Source of the DNA: Cyclina sinensis
Lineage: Eukaryota > Mollusca > Bivalvia > Venerida > Veneridae
DNA: 64,000 nt
Direction: 5' to 3'
Assembly (NCBI GenBank): GCA_012932295.1
Contig: JAAONU010000001.1
Coordinates: forward strand, 20,026,120-20,090,119
Position numbers and translations under genes: made by a program. The notes below the pieces were generated by a model that ran no database searches, was not told the DNA's origin, and worked only from the letters and a program-made list of their open reading frames with translations. Of the stretch, positions 1-10,550 are shown in pieces. How positions within the stretch are numbered: position 1 is the first letter of the stretch; each line of letters begins with the position of its first letter.

Positions 1-431
1 AATAGAAAACACAAGAAATTAAAACAAACGATAACAATTCTACTTATTTCATAATGGTACATGTACAACATTACACATACATTCATTACGTGAAACTTTA
101 GTTGAAAGTGGAAGAAAATTTTAAGCAACACGCTGCAGGTTTAGTAAACTATTGGATTTTAACATTTTTAAAAAATAGTGTTAAACATTTGATACTAATT
201 TGAAACCGATAAATACCAGGTCAATAAACAAATGATCAATATCTATTCACTAAACGCAGTCGACTGTGATCCTTAAAACACTCAATTTACACATAACGAA
301 CCCATTTAAACAATACCTACACATAGAAACTTTCAGTAATGAAACAATAAAGTACGAACAACTTAAAAAAGGGCTTTAATTGGATATTTTGTGTAGCAAA
401 CATTATTTTGACTTTGGTTTTTGTTTAAAAA
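1..431. other. AT-rich DNA upstream of the NHL gene
   Basis: No coding signal or recognisable repeat is visible. It presumably holds the promoter and 5' UTR of the gene starting at 432, but no convincing TATA box or initiator can be picked out by eye. Confidence 0.4.
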
Positions 432-1970
432 ATGGGGGTAGCTTCATCGCAAACGTCTCAACTGAAATTATTTAATTCAACTGTAGATAAACACCAAGAA
501 TTAGATAACCAGTTTGAAATAGAAAATGGGAAAAAACTGGAGACTCAGAAAGCACAGTCGAGAATTCTTGTCAGTATAAACAAAGATAACACTGTAAGAA
601 TATCGGAAGGGAAATGTATCGCTACACAGACCCCAAGGGAAGGATACCAGGTGCCTGAAGAGAAAAACATTGTTGGAGCAAGGGAGGAGCAAAATGCGAT
701 AGACGATAAATCTGTAACGAAAGACAAAATACATCGATATGCACAGACGGATGATAGTTTTACTGAAAATCGTAAGGGTTATCATGGCCATACACTTGAT
801 GCTAGCGGCATTGTACCGCCACTAAATTTCAACGACAAAAGCAGCAATAATTTTGAAAGCACTGATGTGCAGGAAGACAAAGGTGATACATGTATATTCA
901 GAGGAGTAAACATGGTTGAAAGTGAAAACGAAGCTGGGGAGACCGACTACTGGACAGATGTTGGTATTCAGACTGACACTGATTTTGAAAATGATAACCT
1001 TGAACCGAAAATCGCCTGGGGATCAAATTCTGTTGACTCGGCAATAACATTACAACAAAATCTTAAAGAAGCAAACAGCCAAGAAGAGAAGGAAAAAGAC
1101 ACCCAGTCTGATGTGGAAACACCGATCCCTGCTAGACATTTTGAAGAACTTTCATTAGACAGATATGGAAAATATAAAGTAAGGCTAAGCAGTGATAAAG
1201 AAAAGTGTATTATCTATTCAGCGACTTTCCTTGAAACGGGGGATGCCGTTGTTATCGATAGAAGTAACATGAAGATAAAATTCGTCGATAAGAAATTTCA
1301 ATTTATTTCGTCACATGAACTTTCAGCAGTGCCTTGGGCTGTCTGTGCACGGGGCGTTGATGTGTATGTGACAATAGGAAATAGAATAATTCAGCATCTC
1401 ACTGTTGAAGACATGATAATTGAACCAGTGGAACAATTTGAAATCAAAGGTAGATGCCTTGGAATATGTGTCTATGATGGTAAACTAGCAGTGGGGCTTC
1501 AGGTTGGAGAGGTTTGTTTACTTGATTTCAAAGGTAACAAACAGGGAACCATTCGACTGCCTAAAGTTGACGGTAAACCGTGCAATCCATGGCATTTATC
1601 GGTCAGTGCGGAGGATAATTTAATTGTAACGGATTCTGGCGCTGAGTCCGTTTATTGCGTGAACCGCAAATCTGAAGTGATTTTCTCTTTTAAGGAACTC
1701 GGTTTGCCCCGCGGGACTTGTGTAGACTCTGCAGGAAATATTCTTGTAGTAGGTAGAAATAAAGAAACAGACGCTGTTGTCTCTATTCTCCATAGAGACA
1801 TAGAATTACAACATATGCTGCATATAGAACAACAGATTGAAAAGAAAAGCAGAGTCCTAATGACGTGGAAAGAACTGGAATTTGTGCCATATTGTATCTG
1901 TTATAGACCTGATAGAATCGTAGTTCTAGGGGGTATACAAGAAGCTTTAAAGATAATGAAAATTAGATAA
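432..1970 (+). CDS. NHL/TRIM-type beta-propeller protein lacking RING and B-box, intronless
   Basis: This is a single open frame of 512 residues. The start has a good context (A at -3, G at +4), and no other in-frame ATG would give a longer product. Residues 1-235 are polar, acidic and probably disordered. They contain recurring QTD-type motifs (YAQTDDSF, VGIQTDTDF, DTQSDVE). From about residue 236 to the end the sequence matches the C-terminal six-bladed propeller of mollusc TRIM2/3/56-like proteins: YKVRLSSDKEKC, then DRSNMKIKFVDKKF, VPWAVCARG, VSAEDNLIVTDSG and LPRGTCVDSAGNILVVG. Such propellers bind protein or RNA partners. The usual N-terminal RING, B-boxes and coiled coil are absent. 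The first residues, MGVASS, fit the N-myristoylation pattern (Gly2, Ser6), so membrane attachment is plausible but inferred. The lack of introns suggests a retrocopy or a single-exon family member. No disabling mutation is seen. A product with an unusual N-terminus is likely, but its function is unknown. Confidence 0.8.
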   Translation: MGVASSQTSQLKLFNSTVDKHQELDNQFEIENGKKLETQKAQSRILVSINKDNTVRISEGKCIATQTPREGYQVPEEKNIVGAREEQNAIDDKSVTKDKIHRYAQTDDSFTENRKGYHGHTLDASGIVPPLNFNDKSSNNFESTDVQEDKGDTCIFRGVNMVESENEAGETDYWTDVGIQTDTDFENDNLEPKIAWGSNSVDSAITLQQNLKEANSQEEKEKDTQSDVETPIPARHFEELSLDRYGKYKVRLSSDKEKCIIYSATFLETGDAVVIDRSNMKIKFVDKKFQFISSHELSAVPWAVCARGVDVYVTIGNRIIQHLTVEDMIIEPVEQFEIKGRCLGICVYDGKLAVGLQVGEVCLLDFKGNKQGTIRLPKVDGKPCNPWHLSVSAEDNLIVTDSGAESVYCVNRKSEVIFSFKELGLPRGTCVDSAGNILVVGRNKETDAVVSILHRDIELQHMLHIEQQIEKKSRVLMTWKELEFVPYCICYRPDRIVVLGGIQEALKIMKIR

Positions 1971-2429
1971 AATGCTATTTCTAAATACTAAATACAGAAT
2001 ACCTTTTGTTCTGCTATTATTATTATTATTATTGAACATTCGATTCAAAAGTGATACCTTTTTGTTAGAAGTGTTTGTCAATTCCCGTCTGAACGTTAAA
2101 ACTAAAGAAAAATTATCCCCCAAAAGCCACAAATTTCACAATTTAGTAGATTCTATGTGTATAACGACAACGCGCACATTAAATTTATTCTAAAATGCAA
2201 GAAAATTGTGTTTATTGATGGAATATAGGGAAAACCAACAACGCGTTTCAACTGTTTATAACTGAAATTTTTGACGGAATACTCCGATTTTTGCGGTAGT
2301 CTGGATCATACAATCTTTCTTACAATAGAAAATATTTTCGTTAATTTTTTACTTTACTTTTTTTCACATTCACCACAGAAAATACATGCTTTGAGTTTTC
2401 TGTCTTGTTTTAGAACTATATTAAAATGA
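1971..2429. other. 3' flank of the NHL gene
   Basis: AT-rich sequence with a short (ATT)n tract near 2016-2034. An ATTAAA near 2177 could serve as the polyadenylation signal. Short open frames here are not gene-like. Confidence 0.35.
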
Positions 2430-3600
2430 ATTATGTCTCCCGCCAAAAATGGGGGAGACATATTGTTTTTCCCCCGGTTGTCCATCCGTCCGTCCGTCCG
2501 TCTGTCTGTCCGTCACAAAATCGTGTCTGTATCTTGCAAAGACCTTAAAAGATTTTAATGAAACTTGGGTCAGATGTTCACCTCATCAAGGTGACGTGCA
2601 GAACCCACTTTGCGGATGTGGTGTCTCAAGGTCAAGGTCACACTTGGAGGTTAAATGTCAAATGCCACAAAATCGTGCCCGCTCTGTATCTTCAAAAGCC
2701 CTTGAAGGCTTTTTATGAAACTTGGGTCAGATGTTCACCTCATCAAGGCGACGTGCAGAACCCACTTTGCGGGTGTGGTGTCTCAAGGTCAAGGTCACAC
2801 TTGGAGGTTAAATGTCAAATGCCACAAAATCGTGTCCGCTCTGTATCTTCAAAAGCCCTTGAAGGATTTTTATGAAATTTGAGTCAGATGTTCACCTCAT
2901 CAAGGCGTCGTGCAGAACCCACTTTGCGGGTGTGGTGTCTCAAGGTCAAGGTCACACTTGGAGGTTAAATGTCAAATGCCACAAAATCGTGTCCGCTCTG
3001 TATCTTCAAAAGCCCTTGAAGGATTTTTATGGAACTTGGGTCAGATGTTCACCTCATCGGGGGAGATATATTGTTTTTCCCCTGGTTTTCTATCTGTCTG
3101 TCTGTCCATCCGTCTGTCTGTCCGTCCGTCTGTCCGTCACTAAATCAAGCATTCACTGGATATCTTCAAGTAATTTCGAACCCCACAACTAGAAAACAAA
3201 CTCTGATTGATCATATATATGTTAAGAGTGCTCCTGTTGTACATTGTGGAGTAGTTCCAACATACTACAGCTGTCATGATGTAACTTTTCTCCTTATCAA
3301 TGGAAATAGAATAAACTTGAGTGCTTGAAGAAGACACCTTGTAACTAACTGGCTTCATGTTTTTTGTCCATATCTATGTAACAGCACTGCGATCAACATG
3401 ATTCCAACATGCTACAGGTACTAGACTGAATGAATACAACCATTTTGTACAATATGAAACCAGGTTTCTGCTCAATCCTTTCTTGATAGAGTATGAGTTT
3501 CTTGTTCATCATGTACATTTGACAAAAATATCTCCTTATTTTACAATCGTCTGACTCAATACTGCCTGCAGCAACTGTCTGGGGGAGACATATGTTTTTG
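2430..3600 (+). mobile_element. Pearl-like element with 157-bp core repeats, compound of two copies
   Basis: The left end is a hairpin (TGTCTCCCGCC, short loop, GGGGGAGACA) followed by a (GTCC/GTCT)n microsatellite. Then come about three tandem copies of a core repeat. The shared motif CGTGCAGAACCCACTTTGCG recurs at about 2594, 2751 and 2908, giving an exact 157-bp period. A second copy of the left end starts near 3057 with its own GTCT/GTCC tract, and a last GGGGGAGACATAT lies near 3580. Open frames across it merely follow the repeat and are not genes. This structure matches bivalve pearl elements, which combine core repeats of about 160 bp with a tetranucleotide microsatellite; family assignment is inferred. 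Confidence 0.75.
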
Positions 3601-4015
3601 TTCAATCAAAACCCATTTCTAGTTGTATAAAATAAACATTAAAATACTGTGGTAAAACTACTTAAATAAAACAGAAATAAGCACATCAAAGAATACATTA
3701 CATGTTTATATACACTTTGTTTTAGGTATTTGTGTTGTACTATTCCTACATGTAAAATTTAATTAAAAGGGCCAAGATGGCCTTCATTGCTCATTTGATT
3801 TAACAAATGCTAATATAGGCCTGTTCTGTATTCAAAATAGTTTTAAGTTGATTTGACCTAACACTTCAAGGCTATCGAAACACCAATTATTGGTCATCTG
3901 ATTATAGAATTATTGAGTACCGTAACTTTTTATTCTCAGTCCTTGACCATGATCCATAACAGGTACCTACACATTTATACCTTGTTATTGAGCAGAACTA
4001 TTTTTCTCTTTACAG
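3601..4015. repeat. Unassigned spacer with a short hairpin-headed repeat fragment
   Basis: Near 3769 the sequence GGGCCAAGATGGCC followed by TTCATTGCTCATTTGA resembles the left-end hairpin of the elements at 21,948 and 38,392. It is therefore probably a truncated relative of those repeats, to about 3,900. The rest shows nothing recognisable. Confidence 0.4.
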
Positions 4016-5556
4016 ATACTTCAGTTACAAAAAGACGTGTATCCCAAAATAAACATAGAAAGTTTTATAAAAACCTTAGACCGTTAACATTACAAAATAT
4101 TGTTTATAAACTAGCTTAAAATCTGTGTTGGATCACTTAATTAGTAATGATCAAACTAATTTTGTAAAGGGTCGATATATAGCAGAAAATACTAGATTAC
4201 TGTACGATATAATGAAAATACAGAAGAAAGAAACATACCAGGGCTATCAATGACAGTAGATTATGAAAATCACTTGATACCTTGTCTTTTAATTTCATTG
4301 AAAAAAACTTTTGATTTCTTTAACTTTGGAAATATGTTTAAAAAATGGATAAATCTGTTCCCACATAACATTATGTCAACAGTACAAATCAATGGATTCC
4401 GTTCAGATTTCTTTATAACAGAATGTGGATGTAGACAAAGGGATCCGATAAGCCTTTATAGTTTTTTGTGTGTGCAGAAATACTAGCAATAAAAATAAGG
4501 AATAGTGAAAAAATAAAGGCATTACTATTGATGGAACAGAGAATAATTTTTTTTTAATTTGCAGATGACACATCTCTTTTTCTGGTTGGTTCTGAAGAAT
4601 CTCTCAATGCCACTATAGACATGTTAAATGAATTTTCTTTTTATTCAGGTCTTAAAATAAATTATGATGAAACAAATATTGTATGGATAGGTGCAATGAA
4701 ATACAGTACAAGATCCATAAAAATATAAGCTAACATGGGGCACAACACAATTCAGAATACTTGGTATTATTTTCGATGTAGACCTAGATAAAATGGAGAA
4801 ACTAAAATCTGATAGAAAACTGTAAAAAAATGTATAAACCCATTTGAACAAAAAATCATTAACTGTTATAGGGAAAGTTACGGAAGTAAAGTCATTGTTA
4901 CTTCCCCTGTTCACATACCTTTTCATTACTCTACCAACACCAAAAAAAAATATTTATGGATAATTTAAGTAAGTTGCTTTACGACTTTTTGCTTGGAAGG
5001 GGACTTACAAAATCAAAAGCTCTGTTGCATGCAAGGATTATGAGGGAGGTGGGCTTAAAATGGTTAATATATATGCATATGAAAAAGTATGAAGTTATCA
5101 TGGCTAAGAAAAGCAACTATGGAATTTAGTAATATATAGCATTTTCCAGTTGAATTGCAAATAAATCAACTTTGGGAAGCTATACATAGAAAAACTTATA
5201 AAGCAAATTTCATAATAAATTTTGGATGATGTGTTAAGTAGTTATGTATTTTTCATAGATAAAATGCCTGTAAAAACTTAAGATGATTTTCTTAAATGCC
5301 AAATTATCGTAACAGTTACTCTAGGATAGGAAATAAATGTATATCTATTAAGGGCATGTATGAAAAGGTTTTAGATATGTTAGAGATGTAATTACAAATA
5401 AAGAAGAATTTATAGATATTTCATATTTAGAAAAATGTATTGGTAGAATAATTAATTGTTTGCTGTATAAAAACTTAAAGAGGGTCATCAAAGATTTTCA
5501 AAGATTACATAACTTCCCTTTCAGTTCCCTCAGTGTTTTGTATGGACCTTATATAT

Positions 5557-5601
<45 letters not shown>

Positions 5602-6430
5602 ATTGCTTTACTCTGTAACAAGAGATGCTTATATTCAGTGGTTTCAATTACGAACACTTCATTGAATAATTGGTACAAAGTCTTTGCTATTCCATATGAA
5701 AATTACAAGAGATAAGTAAAAATGAAGAAGAAACTATTTTACATTTGTTTTTGGTATTATAACTGTGTTCAGAAAATGTTACAAGAATTAAATAATGTTT
5801 TGGTGAACAGAGGAGTATTTATACAGTTGACTTGTAAAGATTTTATTATTCACAGAAAATCAAAACGAATCTATATATTTGTTCTAGAAATTAAAAGATA
5901 AATACAAATTTAAATATATTTATGTAAAAGGAAATAAATAGAACCTAGTTATAATGACCTTAAACGAAGCTTATTTTGTTCTTGGCAAGTTTTTAGAAAT
6001 ACTGCTTATGACAACTGGACAGTTTTCAGATGCACTTTAACAATCAAAATGAGATTAAACTGCCAGAAAACTATATATCTTTTTTCTGAAACGTTTCGAT
6101 AGAAACAACAGATTAAACAGCCTTGACGTCTTTAATGTTTTGTTTCTGTTCTTTTTTCTATCACTTTCTTTTTTTAATTTATTGAGAGTGTCTCCAGTTA
6201 GTATAAATCTAATATAGTACTAAGTACTAAGTAGTGTGAAAAAATACAAATATATAGCAAATACGAAAAGAGAAAATATATTAAAATGACAAATGTATTA
6301 ACATATTTGAAAGAATGTTTAAAATAAAAAAGTTGTTTAATGATCATATGATAATAATATAACTTTATTATAATTTAGACCATGTAAGAACTTGTGCGGT
6401 AACATACCGTCGACCCCACATACCTAAAAA
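4016..6430 (+). mobile_element. Decayed L1/Tx1-type LINE, RT and 3' part
   Basis: Many frameshifts and stops, but reverse-transcriptase blocks can be followed: LRPLTLQNIVYKLA (about 4,075), then the DHLISNDQTNFVKGRYI-like block (about 4,130), MTVDYENHL (about 4,250) and FADDTSLFL (about 4,558). The YSGLKINYDETNIVW-like block lies near 4,650. The same sequence recurs better preserved at 36,895-41,435, which shows the two are copies of one family. The 3' end is taken near 6,430, where CGTCGACCCCACATACCTA matches the end of that second copy. It is 5' truncated, with no endonuclease seen. It is dead. Its run TTTAAAAAATGG near 4,338-4,347 is the uninterrupted version of the site split by an insertion at 38,392. 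Confidence 0.75.
5561..5600 (+). repeat. (AG)20 microsatellite
   Basis: Twenty uninterrupted AG units inside the LINE relic. The 60-residue open frame running through it is produced by the repeat. Confidence 0.95.
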
Positions 6431-6845
6431 CCACTGAATTATTTTTTTACGTTGTTCTTATGGAAATTAAACTCAGTAAATCAATAAATTGAAAATTCCA
6501 CGACCAACTAAAACAAGATCATTTCTACATAATTTTTATGCGATAAATGTAACAATTAAGTCATTTGCTGATTCAGAACCGTAACAGGGGACGAAAAGAT
6601 ATTCAGGGGAGGTGACAACTTCTGGAATCGTTTATTAAACAAATGCCGAGCAACACAATCTAAATATTTCGGTTATGCATTGGCTGTTACACTGGCGGTG
6701 TCTACACTTTTATGGTATATACAGACAGTTTAAATGTTTACTGGTGTTATTTTGGTGTAATAACAGAACGTTTTGCTTTTGTTTTTATTTCAGACCGAGG
6801 TATGCTGATGCTTTTGACAGTTTTGTCACGGTAAAACATTCGACC
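6431..6845. other. Spacer between LINE relic and gene A
   Basis: AT-rich sequence without recognisable coding or repeat structure. It probably includes DNA just downstream of gene A, which is read on the minus strand. Confidence 0.3.
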
Positions 6846-6851
6846 TTTAAT
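6846..6851 (-). promoter_or_regulatory. Candidate poly(A) signal of gene A
   Basis: Reads ATTAAA on the minus strand, about 100 bases after the gene A stop codon. The position suits cleavage and polyadenylation, but such hexamers are common in AT-rich DNA. Confidence 0.35.
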
Positions 6852-6947
6852 TATTGAGAAAAGAGTCAGCGAAATATGAAAAATGTCAAGTGAGAAAAAA
6901 ACAACACCAAATAGACAACAGCAAAAAGGACAAAGTTCATAAAAAGT

Positions 6948-7799
6948 CTATGCTGCACCTGTAAGATAGAAAAGGAAACGCGCAAATTGTATGTATATAA
7001 CGATAACAACTGGCTTTGGTGCACAATTAAACCTCTCCTCGTGTACTTCCTTGTACGGACTGTCTGACAAACAAATCCTAGGTTCAGGTTCCCCTTCCTC
7101 GCTACTGACAATGTCGAACTCTCCGTCAAAATAGAACTTTCCATTATAGTGTAGCAAATTGTTGTATGCTAACAATTCATAATCTGAAGTGTTTCTTCCC
7201 AATGATATCTGACGACAGAAGAAAGTTTTAGTTATTCTGTAAAAAGGCATTCTATATGCTTTCAGTAAAATTGGCTGTATTGAATGTTTGTTAAACATTT
7301 CAAGATAACGTGTTTGCAGATTTCCAAATCCTCTGACATACCAACTAGGTGCAAACATTATCTCACTGGCATCACTGGCATGTTCTACTGTATATTCCAA
7401 AAAATCTGCAGACAGTTCAATAGATTTGGCTGTATCATTTACTGTCCAGGACATTTGTATATGTTGCTTTATTTCTCTGAGAAAAGCAATGTGTCTCTTA
7501 AAGGGGCGGCAATTTAAGAACACTAGCAAGCTTTTCACATAAGTAGTATTTTCGTCACTTTCGGTTTCATAATATAAGTTTACTACCGTCCACCACCTTG
7601 GCCACGGTGAGACGAGCCAAGAGTTGCTTTCTCGTGAAATTGTTGCTAAAGTAGATGTATTCAACTTGTCAGACACAAAGTTAAGACGAAGAATAATGTT
7701 ATAATACGGACTTATCCAGGTCGAAGCTACCTGAACGCACTGAAAGTTCTTGTTGTAGACCTGACCAGATGGACAAAGAATTGGCAAACAGTCACCAGC
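6948..7799 (-). CDS. Gene A exon 3 (terminal)
   Basis: Begins AGDCLPILCPSGQ after a TATACAG acceptor and ends at a stop after a roughly 20-residue hydrophobic tail. It is 852 bases, the same length as exon 3 of gene C. By eye it is far closer to gene C exon 3 (HIQM.WTVNDTAKSIELSA shared) than to that of gene B. Confidence 0.82.
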   Translation of the reverse strand, partial: AGDCLPILCPSGQVYNKNFQCVQVASTWISPYYNIILRLNFVSDKLNTSTLATISRESNSWLVSPWPRWWTVVNLYYETESDENTTYVKSLLVFLNCRPFKRHIAFLREIKQHIQMSWTVNDTAKSIELSADFLEYTVEHASDASEIMFAPSWYVRGFGNLQTRYLEMFNKHSIQPILLKAYRMPFYRITKTFFCRQISLGRNTSDYELLAYNNLLHYNGKFYFDGEFDIVSSEEGEPEPRICLSDSPYKEVHEERFNCAPKPVVIVIYIQFARFLFYLTGAA

Positions 7800-10122
7800 C
7801 TGTATAAAAGAAACTGCATGTTTATAAGATAATGTTAACAAATAAGTGATTTCATTAGGTTTCACTTATTTCTCCAAACTCATGTGTGACAGCCGTAGTC
7901 TCTTGCGAGAAGGTAAATAGGCGGACTTATATTCAAACTTACTTTCTAGCTTTAAATTCATCAGCTCATCGGTATTATTTTGTCTTCTTTTACATTTTGC
8001 TATTTTTTTCTTGTGCAGTGCCACTCAATTACTAATTTGTACAAATATTTCCTCTTTTTCTATTTCAAGACTAGCCAATTTCGATCCTATCTCTTGATAA
8101 TAGAAATGATTTAATCGTGCCTTTTGTGGAGACCTAAATATCTCCTAGAAGTAAGAATGCTTCAGCTCGTCAGGACTAGGAGAAATACTATGTGACTACA
8201 AAGACAAAATACCTACCTTTGCATTTAAGATATTAGACGTCCGAGTACTTATTTGAATTATTATTGTAGATGTAGTGAATTATATCAAACGGAGTTCAAA
8301 TAAGAATGCGTTTAACTGTTATACAATGTTATGAAATGCATATAAAAACGCATTATATTTTTAGTTGAGAAAGTACGATTAACATTGAACTTAAAAATAA
8401 CAATAAATCCTTATTTAATTTATATTAAACATTCTTACAGGAACTTAAATACGTGTACTGTAAAAATAATTTCTAGCCAATAGAAAAACACGCCGGATAA
8501 AAATAACGAAAGAGAAAAATCGGTTTTCTTAAATATCATCATTGTATCTTATAACATTTCCTACAACCTAAAAATATAAATATCAGACTGACCGTGTGCT
8601 TTTTAGCCGGATTCAAACAAGCAGTTGGGTGGCTTATGTTTGCAATGTTGCCTTTCTGTGTTTGTTCTACCAATACATCATCATTTAGTAGGTATGTTAA
8701 AGACAAGGAAGGTGCATATGAACCCAAGTCGATTCCCGGACATGTTTCTGCAAACCTCCCGCCGTTGCATAAATAACAAAACACGTTCAAGTATTGCCAG
8801 TAACCTTGGAAAATAGCTTCAATACCGTTGTGGCACGCATCGATCACTTGCTCGGTTGTCATTTTAGACCATGCAGGAATTACTACATCTGAATCATCAC
8901 AAGTGTCGATAACATCTAGGAAACATCTTTCCGTTTCCAACGTTTGGTCGAATCTGAATCGCAACTGACAAAATTTCGAAATGGAATTCTTTCCAAGCCA
9001 GGCAAAGTTTTCTGCAAAAGGTATCTCAATAAATCCGGTGAAATCATTTTGTTTGCAATCCATATACGCTATCCAAGAAACACCGTCACGTACTCCATGA
9101 CAGTCTGCACATACTTGATTCTTGTAGATTTTCCCAGTTGAACTAGAGTAGATCGGATAAAGACTTCCCCATGGAGCAATACGGATATTTCCACAGTCTT
9201 CTCTTCCAAGGACTTGTTTACCCGTTGGGCACATTGTTGTCATGTAGTAGAAATTGTGTCTGTGTTTTTCTGACGAAGGATATTCTTTAGTCGTTGGAGC
9301 TATACACATTTGATATTTTCTGAGGTCGTTCTTTAATTGTATATTTTCGACGGTAGGGAAACAACAGTCACCCCTGTGTCCACAACCTTCGTCGCAGAAA
9401 CAATCTAGAAAAAGTACAAAACGATAAAATAAAGATATATTTTTTATCAATAAATGTATCAGGCTATTTGAATGATATGTTTGACGGTCGTTTTTTCATT
9501 GTATAACTTGAAGCGAAACAACAATCCACAACCTTCATCACACAAGCAGTCTAGAAATAATACAAACCCAAAAATCCGCCTTTTATTTATTTGTCAATAA
9601 TTTTATCAGCAACTGTGTCATTTTAAGAATATATATTAGGCCTGTGTGTTGGCTTTACGTTAAAAGCAATTAGGCATTATTATGTCTTTGAATCATTGAT
9701 ATCATCAATATTTTTCCTTTTCCCCTCATTATTATTATTATTATTATTATACAATTTATTATTATAATGAGCTGAAGAAATTGCAAAGAAAATATTTATG
9801 GTATTTTGAAAAATGTTCCACGACACGTACCTTTTTACATCTGAAACAAAAACTACAAACCCTTGCAACATTGCGTTGCGCTCATTCCTGAACTGTTTGA
9901 CCAACATACTGAAGCAGATCCACACAATCGGTTGGCTTCTGTTAACATAGCAGTTGAATTATCTATCCCAACTTGGTTCGAGTCTCTATCTGCTTTTATC
10001 TCATACCCTGACAGTGTTGCATACCAACAAGAAGTTAAGAAGGAATAACAAATGGCAACTGTTAGGTATTTCATCATTAATTCAAATACATTTATCGTAA
10101 AATGCAATGTCAAAAATATCAT
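6948..10122 (-). CDS. Family gene A: SMB-like, GPCR-ectodomain-like secreted or tail-anchored protein, 3 exons
   Basis: Exons on the minus strand are 10122-9861, 9404-8593 and 7799-6948. Borders fit consensus: AAGG|GTTTGT, TTTTTCTAG|A, CACACG|GTCAGT and TTATACAG|G. The phases are 1 and 0, and the joined frame is open for 641 codons. A start at 10077 (MMKYLTVAICYSF) gives a better signal peptide and about 626 residues. Exon 1 ends in RLCGSASVC...CCKG and exon 2 opens with DCFCDEGCGHRGDCC, together a somatomedin-B-like module. Next come FYYMTTMCP, IAPWGSLYPIYSSSTG and CADCHGV, a layout known from ectodomains of mollusc Methuselah-like GPCRs. Exon 3 ends with FCRQISLG, YFDGEFD, RICLSDSP and a hydrophobic tail (PVVIVIYIQFARFLFYLTG). 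No seven-helix domain follows. The function is unknown; an extracellular ligand-binding or decoy role is inferred. Confidence 0.8.
7800..8592 (-). other. Gene A intron 2
   Basis: A 793-base phase-0 intron bounded by GTCAGT and TTATACAG on the minus strand. It is AT-rich, with no inserted element recognised. Confidence 0.7.
8593..9404 (-). CDS. Gene A exon 2 (SMB half and cysteine-rich region)
   Basis: Encodes 270 codons plus two bases completing the split Asp codon. It contains CFCDEGCGHRGDCC, CGNIRIAPWGSLYPIYSSST, CADCHGV, FCQLRFRF, VIDTCDDSDVVIPAW and FCYLCNGGRFAETC. The paired cysteines suggest a disulfide-rich extracellular fold. Confidence 0.85.
9480..9550 (-). pseudogene. Vestigial SMB half-exon in gene A intron 1
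   Basis: After an acceptor-like TTATTTCTAG, the minus strand reads DCLCDEGCGLLFRFKLYNEK and then runs into an in-frame stop (about 31 codons in). The GDCC of the module is lost, and no clear donor follows. The same derived sequence (CDERCG...FRSKLYNEK) sits at the matching place in psi-A. It is a duplicated, decayed start of exon 2 that predates the A/psi-A inversion. Confidence 0.7.
9728..9750. repeat. (ATT)n microsatellite in gene A intron 1
   Basis: About seven ATT units between exon 1 and exon 2. Confidence 0.85.
9861..10122 (-). CDS. Gene A exon 1 (signal peptide)
   Basis: Starts at an ATG at 10122, or more likely at the paired Met codons at 10077/10074 that precede a hydrophobic stretch typical of a signal peptide. 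It ends NRLCGSASVCWSNSSG...QCCKG with a phase-1 donor. NSS and NST sequons are present. Confidence 0.75.
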
Positions 10123-10339
10123 TTCTTGTTGCTGAGAGCTACAGTGGAAATGAAATCTGTAGCATTTTTTCGCAGTCAGCAGTTATTGTTTCTTTTTAAT
10201 TGGACAGAGAGAGAGACAGTAGGCGTGTACGACAATGACACGCGTCAGCAGTGAGCATTGTTCTAAAGGTATATAAATTTATTTGCAAAAATTTTCTGTT
10301 TTCTGCTTAAATATTTGTTTAAAAATACACAATTTATAC

Positions 10340-10550
10340 GCTTAGATATTTAGATGTTCTTGGACTCAATTCAAATGTTAGCTCCATCAAAAATGTTTAT
10401 GCTGACAACAATTTCGTGAAAGAATTCAGAAAACTTGTTGAACAAAAATCGGTTACTTTCTGTAGATAAAGTGAAAGTATTTTTTTCAATCTAAGCAGTA
10501 ACTTAAACACCCGTGAAATAATAAAAACTTCTTATAATCTTTTTGGGGTC
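10340..10550 (-). repeat. Left arm of an inverted duplication
   Basis: The reverse complement of this stretch reads CTTTCACGAAATTGTTGTCA followed by GCAT and TTTTTGATGGAGCTA. The same sequence is found on the plus strand near 12,088-12,125, and similarity extends through a CACTTTAT(C)CACAGAAAG block. It lies upstream of gene A exon 1, as the other arm lies upstream of psi-A. Confidence 0.75.

Noticed and set aside
1972..2193. 73-codon Leu-rich frame after the NHL gene
   Set aside because: The hydrophobic run is the translation of an (ATT)n tract; no start context or homologue.
2449..3328. Overlapping plus-strand open frames of 77-106 codons
   Set aside because: They repeat the same peptide in step with the 157-bp core repeat and shift frame between copies; this is a mobile repeat, not a gene family.
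5533..5715. 60-codon frame with an Arg-Glu run
   Set aside because: Created by the (AG)20 microsatellite inside a dead LINE.
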